NCBI GenBank assembly: GCA_041552135.1
Contig: JBFELL010000086.1
Span: forward strand, 1-11,790
DNA from: SZUA-186 sp041552135
GTDB taxonomy: Bacteria; Pseudomonadota; Gammaproteobacteria; UBA9214
Direction: 5' to 3'
DNA length: 11,790 nucleotides
Below are positions 6,238 to 11,790 of this stretch, piece after piece (the first letter of the stretch is position 1; every line of letters starts with the position of its first letter). Position numbers and translations under genes: made by a program. Below the pieces are notes generated by a model, which was given only the letters and a program-made list of their open reading frames with translations, made no database searches and was not told where the DNA came from.

Positions 6238-7917
6238 TCAACCACTCGAAGCGGCTTCCGGCAGCATGCCATGAAAATGCACATCCTGCTGCGGAAACGG
6301 AATCGAGATGCCCTGCTTGTCAAAGCGTTCCTTCACAGTGCGGGTGACATCCCAGTAGACATCCCAGTAATGCTCGGTCTTCACCCAGGGGCGGCAGATG
6401 AAATTCACGGATGAATCCGCCAGCTCGTGCACGCGCACCACGGGCTCGGGATCATCCAGCACCAGTTCATGTTCACTCACGACCTGCTCCATGATCTTCT
6501 GCGCCTTGCCGATGTCATCCTCGTAGGCGATACCGAACACCAGGTCTACCCGGCGCGTGTCCGTGCCGTTCACGTTGGTGATGGCGTCACTCCAGACGTT
6601 GTTGTTGGGAATGGTGACCGCCCGGTTGTCCGGGGTACGCAACTGCACCGACAGCAGGTTCATCGACTTGACCACGCCGAGGACGCCGCCGATCTCGACC
6701 AGGTCGCCGACATCAAACGGCTTGAACACCATGATGAGAATGCCGCTGGCGAAATTCCCGAGCGAATTCTGCAGGGCAAAGGCAATGACGAAGCCGGCTG
6801 CGCCGATCACGGCCAGCAGGGGTCCAACGTTCACCTCCAGGGCGGCCAGGCCAATCAGGAGTCCGATGGCGAGAATGATCCGCCGGGTGGTCACAACAAG
6901 GAAATCGCCGAGCAGGCGGGAGGTCTGCGCTGTCCTTGCAACAACCGTCTCCATTGCCCGTGAAACGAGACGGGAAAGGAAAAGGAAGACCAGGATAATC
7001 ACGACGAAAATTGCGAGATTCTTCAGCCAGCGTATGCCGCCCTCCTCCGAGAGCGCCCAGCCACTGATGGTTTTCCAGGCGGCCTGCCAGTCAGAGACAT
7101 CCACCTTGACTCCCGATACCGCGGCGAGGTATTTACGATACTCCTCGACCTCCTCGGCTGCACCACCCCTGGCTTCGAAAACGCTGACAACCTTGCTGAC
7201 CCGGTCGATCAATGCCGTTTGCTTGGTGCGCAGGACCGTCAGGTATTCCAGGAGCACATCCCGCTGACTGTGGCGCTCCCTGACCGCCTCATCCAGTTTT
7301 GCCTGCACTTCAGACACGGCCACGTCTCCTGCAGCCTTGCTGTCAGTCTGTTCCTCATTCGTTTCGTCATCCTTTGCTGCGGATTCCGGCTTCTCCTTCT
7401 CCAGTTCGGCGATGTGCTCCTCCGCCCGCTGCGTCACCGCATCGATTTCCCGGCTCCCCCTGTCATCCTTACTGGCCTTTTTCAGGGTTGCGAGAAGTTT
7501 GTCATGGGCAGCCTCGGCATCGGCAACTGCCTGCTGCAGGCCTGTGTCATCGGGTGACTGCGCGAGTGCCGCCTTGCTCTGGTCGACCTTGTCCAGCGCG
7601 GCCTCCAGTTCCTCGGCCATCGAGATTTCCCGGAGCTTGTATTTCACTGCGATTTCCGCGGCACTCACCTCGCTGACCTGCTCAGCCAGCAGGGCAAGCC
7701 AGGCCTCTGCCTCGACCTTGACCTCGTCACGGCGCAGGGGCTTCAACCTCAGGCCCAGCTCCTCGACGCTGATGCCGGGATCAGCGGTTGTCGTGGCCTC
7801 GTATGACGAACCGGCCTGGCCAGCCTCCCCGGCCGCGCTCAGCTGCCATCCCGGCAGCAGAACAAACATGAGAAAATATATAGATACATATCGCTTCCTA
7901 TTGATATTTATATTCAT
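6238..7917 (-). CDS. MscS-family mechanosensitive ion channel with long N-terminal coiled-coil region
   Basis: MscS-type channels sit in the inner membrane and open under tension to release solutes during osmotic downshock. The 559-residue product has a signal peptide (about 1-28, near LSAAG), a long charged helical region (about 50-265) that should be periplasmic, and hydrophobic helices at about 299-318 and 338-360. The pore-type TM3 follows at about 366-398 (LAVIGAAGFVIAFALQNSLG, then GILIMVFKPFDVGD). Next come the beta domain with IPNNNVWSD (436-444) and the C-terminal alpha/beta domain ending in IPFPQQDVHFH. E. coli MscS has 286 residues, so nearly half is an N-terminal extension, though much shorter than in MscK/MscM. 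The ATG at 7917 has only a weak GAGA ribosome site; the next Met (7869) would cut off the signal peptide's charged region. The 5' end is strikingly AT-rich. A sigma70-like promoter lies upstream. Confidence 0.93.
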   Translation of the reverse strand: MNININRKRYVSIYFLMFVLLPGWQLSAAGEAGQAGSSYEATTTADPGISVEELGLRLKPLRRDEVKVEAEAWLALLAEQVSEVSAAEIAVKYKLREISMAEELEAALDKVDQSKAALAQSPDDTGLQQAVADAEAAHDKLLATLKKASKDDRGSREIDAVTQRAEEHIAELEKEKPESAAKDDETNEEQTDSKAAGDVAVSEVQAKLDEAVRERHSQRDVLLEYLTVLRTKQTALIDRVSKVVSVFEARGGAAEEVEEYRKYLAAVSGVKVDVSDWQAAWKTISGWALSEEGGIRWLKNLAIFVVIILVFLFLSRLVSRAMETVVARTAQTSRLLGDFLVVTTRRIILAIGLLIGLAALEVNVGPLLAVIGAAGFVIAFALQNSLGNFASGILIMVFKPFDVGDLVEIGGVLGVVKSMNLLSVQLRTPDNRAVTIPNNNVWSDAITNVNGTDTRRVDLVFGIAYEDDIGKAQKIMEQVVSEHELVLDDPEPVVRVHELADSSVNFICRPWVKTEHYWDVYWDVTRTVKERFDKQGISIPFPQQDVHFHGMLPEAASSG

Positions 7918-8008
7918 TTATATTTCTCGCTGATCGATTAAGTGGAACAAGGCAAGTGAGTGGACAGAAGATGCCGCCATTGCAGTCATGCGCGACCAAC
8001 AGTAGTGC

Positions 8009-8037
8009 AATATCAATCCTGATTGACCATGCGTCAA
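8009..8037 (-). promoter_or_regulatory. Sigma70-like promoter for the mscS-family gene
   Basis: On the minus strand TTGACG (8037-8032, 5 of 6 consensus bases) is followed after exactly 17 bases by GATATT (8014-8009, 4 of 6). Transcription would start near 8002, leaving a 5' leader of about 85 bases. The -35 box overlaps the last codons of the solute-binding protein gene, so mscS can be expressed apart from the genes before it. Confidence 0.45.
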
Positions 8038-8038
8038 T
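8013..8038. repeat. Overlapping inverted repeats within the mscS promoter
   Basis: Two perfect inverted repeats share an arm: TCAATC-CT-GATTGA (8013-8026) and ATTGAC-CATGC-GTCAAT (8022-8038). The first lies in the spacer and edge of the -10 box, and the second covers the -35 box and the stop codon of the upstream gene. They could be operator half-sites or alternative hairpins in read-through mRNA. Confidence 0.4.
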
Positions 8039-9182
8039 AGACCTTCACGACCGATTCGAGCAATCCGCCCCTGATGGTGTTCACGTAGACGGGCCGGTAT
8101 GCCCGGCCATGCTCATCGATACTGATGCGGGCCATCGTGCCCTCGAAGCGGTCCGTGGAACGTATTGCCGTGTTGACGCATTCGCGGTCAGTCGAAGTCA
8201 CACAGCGGTTGATCGCATCGATCAGCAACGCATACCCTTCCACACCCAGTCCGGTAAAGGTATTTTTCCGGCTGTCGAACAGGTCGTCGAAAGAGACCTC
8301 GGCCTGCCGCCCGAGACGCCTGTGCTTCACGAACTCGCCGGTGTCGCTGAACAGATCGGTTGCATACACACCCTCCAGTTCATCAACCCGGTCCGGATAC
8401 GCACCCTGTATGCTGGCCAGCAAACCGTCACTTGTCATGATCTCCGGGTCCCAGCCGATTTCCCCGAGTAGCGAGACCACCTGGAGCGCGGCCCTGGCGG
8501 ACAGGGGCAGGTACAGCAACCCGGTATCTCTCGCCTGCAGGTGCCGCAGGAGTTCATCGCTGATATCGGCCACCGCATGCGAGCCCGTCAGCTCGCCGCC
8601 GGTCGCGATGAACTTCCGCTCGAACGTCTCTTTCAGGTAACGTGAATGCGGGTTGTCAAAGTTGGCGATGACCGCAGCCCGCTTGATCAGCAGTTCATCA
8701 CGCACAAACAGTGCGGCCACCGTGCTCTGGGTTGTGTCATCGAAAGGCAGCTGTGCGATATAGTCAGAATCTGCAACGATATCGGGGTGGCTGGCGATCA
8801 GCGCGATGAGCGGTGCTCCCAGGGTATCCGCGAATGCCGCCACCTCGAGCAATGCCTCGCTGTCCAGGGCAAGCAACAGCGCCACGACCCCGTCTTCATC
8901 AACCAGCCGGCGCATCGCGCTGCGCGTCATTTTCGGATCATCACCGCTGTCCGCGGTAATGATTTCCACCCGGTCGCCATTGGGAAGCAGTTGCTGGAGT
9001 GCATGGGCCGTCATGACACCCTCCAGCGTATCCTCCCCGCGGGGCGCATCGGGACCCTGCAGCGGCCCGACAAAACCGACCTTCACGACAAGGCCGCTCT
9101 CACTGACAGGCTCCGCCCTGTCGCAGCCATTGACTGCCAGCAGCAGCGGCAACAGGAGAGTGTTGCGCAGGAGGCGTTTCAT
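8034..9182 (-). CDS. Solute-binding lipoprotein, branched-chain amino-acid/amide type (type I periplasmic binding fold)
   Basis: Related to ABC-transporter binding proteins of the Leu/Ile/Val and amide group, which capture small solutes outside the inner membrane. The 382 residues begin with a charged start and hydrophobic stretch ending LLLAVNGC, a lipobox-like site with Cys20 (Asn at -2 is unusual). Asp21 is at +2, the inner-membrane retention signal known from E. coli. The fold then shows VVKVGFVGPLQGPDAPRGED (32-51), DSGDDPKMTRSAMRRLVDEDGVVALL (78-103), and a second-lobe strand AAVIANFDNPHSRY (169-182). Near the end is FTGLGVEGYALLIDAINRC (309-327), as in LivJ-like proteins. It starts 7 bases after the DUF389 gene, so the two are surely cotranscribed. 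No permease or ATPase gene is adjacent, so it may serve as a sensor or use a distant transporter. Ligand unknown. Confidence 0.83.
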   Translation of the reverse strand: MKRLLRNTLLLPLLLAVNGCDRAEPVSESGLVVKVGFVGPLQGPDAPRGEDTLEGVMTAHALQQLLPNGDRVEIITADSGDDPKMTRSAMRRLVDEDGVVALLLALDSEALLEVAAFADTLGAPLIALIASHPDIVADSDYIAQLPFDDTTQSTVAALFVRDELLIKRAAVIANFDNPHSRYLKETFERKFIATGGELTGSHAVADISDELLRHLQARDTGLLYLPLSARAALQVVSLLGEIGWDPEIMTSDGLLASIQGAYPDRVDELEGVYATDLFSDTGEFVKHRRLGRQAEVSFDDLFDSRKNTFTGLGVEGYALLIDAINRCVTSTDRECVNTAIRSTDRFEGTMARISIDEHGRAYRPVYVNTIRGGLLESVVKVY

Positions 9183-9189
9183 GCAGTTC

Positions 9190-11082
9190 TCACAGGATGT
9201 AGATTATGTTTGCCCGGATGACAAGCTTGCGGGAGAAATTGTCCTGTATCTTCTCCTTGAAATCATTCAGGTCATCCCGGGTCAGCCGCTCCCTCGCCAG
9301 TATATCCATGAGCACAACCTGCCGGTCATTCCGGCGAAAAATTTCCGCATCCCTGACGATGATGTATTTACCGTTGACCAGGAAACGCTCTTTCTGCCAG
9401 CTTCGCTCCCACTGCAGTTTCTCGACGATATCGTCGTAGGTCAGGTACAGCGGGATCGTGATCAGGGCCAGGGCCAGTACGGCATAGCCCATGCCACGCT
9501 TGCTCTTGATGGCCGCGGAGTATCCCAGCACCCTGAAGGTCAGGGTTGCCGCAACGATCATACCCACGAGATTGGTCGAGAACAGCAGGAATGCCTGGCC
9601 GAAGAAGTACGGATCACCACGGCCCAGGCCGATACCGGCCACCGCGAGCGGCGGCACCAGCGCCACGGCAATGGCGACACCGGCAAGGCTCTGCAGGATT
9701 TCCTTGTAGGACTTGGTGTAGGCACCGGCGATGCCGGCAAATATGGCCACACCAAGATCGAGCAGGCTGGGGCTAAGGCGCGCCAGCATCTCGTTTGTCA
9801 CGGGTTTGTATGGAAACAGCAGGGTAATAAACACGGCCGAGGCCAGTGCGAGTGCCACGCCGGCGACAACCTTCACCGCGGAACGCCTGGAGAGGTCCTG
9901 GTCGTAGCGGAGTATTCCCATGGCCAGTGACACGATCGGTGACATCAGCGGTGCCAGCAGCATGGCGCCGATCACCACCGATGTGCTGTTCTGGTAAAGC
10001 CCGATGGTTGCGAGCAGCGTGCTCAGTATCATGAGCACCACGTAGGCACTGCTCATGCGCGCATCATCCCTGAGTGCAACGAACAGGTCCTTGAAGCGTT
10101 CCTCGGAGGCATAGGAGAAGAACGGCACCGCCCGCTTCCTCGCCTTGGTCAGTTCGTTGCCGATGGGGAGATTCCTGACATCGACCCGTTCCTTCGCCTC
10201 CTGACCGGCTTCACCGGCCTGCTCGAGCGCGGGGCCGGTGTTGATACGCAACGCACCGGGCAGCACCTCGCACTTCACCGGTGTGCGGGTAACCTGCTCG
10301 CCATCGATATCGACAGCCAGCGGCACCTCGGAATCGATGGTAATTCCGGATGACTTGATGTAGCCAATGGTGCTGGGAATGCCGCGGGAGGTGAAATTGC
10401 CGATCAGCATCCGGAACAGGAAACTGAGATAGGCGACCACGGACAGCGGTGCGGCGACAACCAGGGAGATCATGCCGGCCGAAGAGCTGCCGTCGTTGGC
10501 GATGAGTCGAGCGGCCAGGCTGCCGGTATGATGCTGGACGATCATGCAGCCGCTGGCAGCCGTTTCAATCTTTTTACCGCCCGCCGTCTCGAATTCAAAA
10601 CCGAGCAGCCGGATACCCCGGAACCTGGCCAGCACATTGCGAACGTTTTTCCACCGGCTGAGGCTGTCTGCGGCATCGAATACCGGCAGCCGTCCGATCG
10701 TTGCCTTGAATAGCAGAAGCTCACCGTTACAGAGTATGAGATCCCTTGCTCCGGTATCCCGGCCCATTGCCAGCTCGATCTGCTCATCCAGTTTGTCAGG
10801 CAGCCTGAAATACCGTGCCAGGCTCCTCTGCGATTCCAGGGGCAGAATCCCGATACTCAGTTCGTGTTCGATGGCAACCCGGATAACCGCCTTGAGTTCG
10901 GCCATCGTGGCCGAGACGACAATGTGTTCGGTCCGGCGGGCAATCTCCCCCTGCTTCTCCAGGAACTCCCTGACGGGGAATGCATCGATGCGGGTATCGG
11001 GGAAATACTTCGATAGCGATTCACGCAGATCTGCGCTCTCTGCCGAATAGACGAAGACAGCATGTGTTATGTGATCCTGCAT
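9190..11082 (-). CDS. Degenerate diacylglycerol-kinase-like domain fused to DUF389 (TIGR00341) membrane protein
   Basis: Function unknown. From ATG 11082 the product has 630 residues. Residues 1-285 follow the layout of YegS/DAGK lipid kinases: a first strand (THAVFVYSAES), then HIVVSATMAEL where GGDGT is expected, SIGILPLESQRSLARYFRLP where PxGTxND is expected, and a C-terminal beta sandwich ending VDIDGEQVTRTPVKCEVLPG. Both nucleotide and catalytic motifs are lost, so kinase activity is unlikely. Residues 331-540 are DUF389, with about seven hydrophobic segments and the signatures VVIGAMLLAPLMSPIVSLAMG (369-389) and SYKEILQSLAGVAIAVALVPPLAVAG. A charged C-terminal domain follows to residue 630. 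The frame opens upstream at TTG 11169 and ATG 11151, but that segment has poor third-position GC and no fold match, so 11082 is preferred, without a clear ribosome site. Its stop is 7 bases before the binding-protein start. Confidence 0.85.
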   Translation of the reverse strand: MQDHITHAVFVYSAESADLRESLSKYFPDTRIDAFPVREFLEKQGEIARRTEHIVVSATMAELKAVIRVAIEHELSIGILPLESQRSLARYFRLPDKLDEQIELAMGRDTGARDLILCNGELLLFKATIGRLPVFDAADSLSRWKNVRNVLARFRGIRLLGFEFETAGGKKIETAASGCMIVQHHTGSLAARLIANDGSSSAGMISLVVAAPLSVVAYLSFLFRMLIGNFTSRGIPSTIGYIKSSGITIDSEVPLAVDIDGEQVTRTPVKCEVLPGALRINTGPALEQAGEAGQEAKERVDVRNLPIGNELTKARKRAVPFFSYASEERFKDLFVALRDDARMSSAYVVLMILSTLLATIGLYQNSTSVVIGAMLLAPLMSPIVSLAMGILRYDQDLSRRSAVKVVAGVALALASAVFITLLFPYKPVTNEMLARLSPSLLDLGVAIFAGIAGAYTKSYKEILQSLAGVAIAVALVPPLAVAGIGLGRGDPYFFGQAFLLFSTNLVGMIVAATLTFRVLGYSAAIKSKRGMGYAVLALALITIPLYLTYDDIVEKLQWERSWQKERFLVNGKYIIVRDAEIFRRNDRQVVLMDILARERLTRDDLNDFKEKIQDNFSRKLVIRANIIYIL

Positions 11083-11249
11083 GGATACCGGTTTATGCCG
11101 TTGCTGGAAATCTCCGGCAGCCGCATGCAACACACGCACGCGACTGCGCATAACACGAGCCTGTGACAATTCACCTCAGGATCAAGATAGCATACCCGGC
11201 AACCCTGGAAGCAACATGTCCGCCCGGAATCCGGCGCGAGCAGACTGAA
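11083..11249. other. Intergenic region between the SulP-type and DUF389 genes
   Basis: These 167 bases separate two minus-strand genes. An AGGTGA lies just before the TTG at 11169, one of the alternative starts for the DUF389 gene. TTGCTT (about 11213) and TATGCT are only 14 bases apart, so no promoter is called. The short palindrome CCGGAATCCGG near 11224-11234, just after the SulP stop, is too small to be a convincing terminator. Read-through from the SulP gene is possible. Confidence 0.4.
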
Positions 11250-11790
11250 TCAGACCGCGATCCTGATTTCCCGTGCCTCGAGCATCTGCCGGATCGCGGA
11301 TTCCAGCTGTCTCTGCGCTTTCGTTTCAGCCTTCATTGTCTGCACTGCCGTACCGGCCGGCCCGAACACGGCAAGCTGGAGGGCATTGGCCCTGGTATCC
11401 TGGAAATGTTTGGGCGGTATGTGATCCAGCAGGCCGAGGCTTTCCATGCGCTTGCGCGGCTGTTCACCGGCGCCGGCCACGTACACGGCCTTGCCTGCCC
11501 GCACCATGTCAAGGATGGCCTGTTCCAGCGCCAGGGCGGACGATACGCCAAGATGCTTCATATCGGTCATGTCGACGATGAGCGCCTCGCGTCCCTCGAC
11601 TTCCGAGTTCTTGCGGCTGATGGCACGCGAGGCGCCGAAGATGATCGAGCCGCACATATGCAGCAGCAGCACCTTGTTGCCGGCCTCCTGGAGCATGTCT
11701 TTCTCGTAGGGTGTCAACTCGATATCGGGACTGTCAGGATCGGTCACCGCCTTCACGTCGGCCGCCTGCAGCTCCGACAGGCGCATGACC
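11250..11790 (-). CDS. SulP-family inorganic anion transporter, C-terminal STAS domain (5' end outside window)
   Basis: SulP proteins move sulfate, bicarbonate or similar anions across the inner membrane and carry a cytoplasmic STAS domain that controls transport. The frame is open to the right edge, and the first Met (11786) is preceded by an in-frame Val codon, so this is the end of a longer gene. Counting from that Met, the residues show the pre-STAS linker MRLSELQAADVKAVTD, the first STAS strand and loop KVLLLHMCGSIIFGASRAIS (38-57), the strand-helix ALIVDMTDMKHLGVSSALAL (68-87), and AGKAVYVAGAGEQPRKRMESLG (97-118). The HLGVSSALALEQA stretch resembles BicA-like SulP proteins as I recall them. 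A 40-residue tail rich in Glu, Gln and Arg follows the domain. A free-standing STAS regulator is the alternative, made less likely by the linker and the open 5' frame. The anion cannot be told. Confidence 0.72.
   Translation of the reverse strand, partial: VMRLSELQAADVKAVTDPDSPDIELTPYEKDMLQEAGNKVLLLHMCGSIIFGASRAISRKNSEVEGREALIVDMTDMKHLGVSSALALEQAILDMVRAGKAVYVAGAGEQPRKRMESLGLLDHIPPKHFQDTRANALQLAVFGPAGTAVQTMKAETKAQRQLESAIRQMLEAREIRIAV

Noticed and set aside
8806..9930. 374-residue plus-strand open frame across the binding-protein and DUF389 genes
   Set aside because: It crosses the boundary of two well-supported minus-strand genes and changes composition there; no family resemblance.
11083..11169. 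Start of the DUF389 fusion at TTG 11169 or ATG 11151
   Set aside because: The extra 23-29 residues have low third-position GC compared with the gene and no place in the kinase-like fold; ATG 11082 begins just before the first beta strand. Not excluded.
1..11790. Mobile elements, phage genes, CRISPR arrays, tRNA or rRNA
   Set aside because: No transposase, integrase or Cas-like proteins, no spaced direct repeats and no tRNA-like cloverleaf were seen on reading the window; the short repeats found are isolated inverted pairs.

Overview
The window is GC-rich, densely coded DNA from a Gram-negative bacterium. The RecN, MscS and SulP-like proteins have a proteobacterial look and a gammaproteobacterium is the best guess, but this rests on impression because no rRNA or other marker is present. 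I saw no tRNA, rRNA, transposase, integrase or CRISPR array. Both ends cut through genes: recN on the left and an anion transporter on the right.

Left part (1-6141). The C-terminal five sixths of RecN (+) converge on a very large secreted multicopper oxidase of 1163 residues (-). Its CotA/bilirubin-oxidase-like core has all copper ligands and sits between a DNRLRE-like domain with cysteine-rich repeats and a C-terminal tail of further cysteine repeats, a MopE-like motif, thrombospondin-type-3-like calcium repeats and a dockerin-like pair. Divergent from it lies a short leader ORF whose stop codon overlaps the GTG start of a ceramidase-superfamily (CREST-type) membrane hydrolase.

Right part (6238-11790). 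Four genes, all on the minus strand, concern membrane transport or sensing. In transcription order they are: the STAS end of a SulP-type anion transporter; a protein joining a degenerate diacylglycerol-kinase-like domain to a DUF389 membrane domain; 7 bases later, a solute-binding lipoprotein of the branched-chain amino-acid type with no permease or ATPase beside it; and, behind its own sigma70-like promoter, a MscS-family mechanosensitive channel with a long periplasmic coiled-coil region.

The most original part is the DUF389 fusion and its lipoprotein neighbour. The kinase-like domain has lost both the GGDGT and the GT-x-ND type motifs, so it looks like a ligand-binding or regulatory pseudokinase on an uncharacterised membrane protein. 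The tightly coupled lipoprotein carries Asp at +2 and so may stay in the inner membrane. Together they could form a solute- or lipid-sensing membrane complex linked to anion and osmotic homeostasis. That function is inference; the architecture and the motif losses can be read from the sequence.
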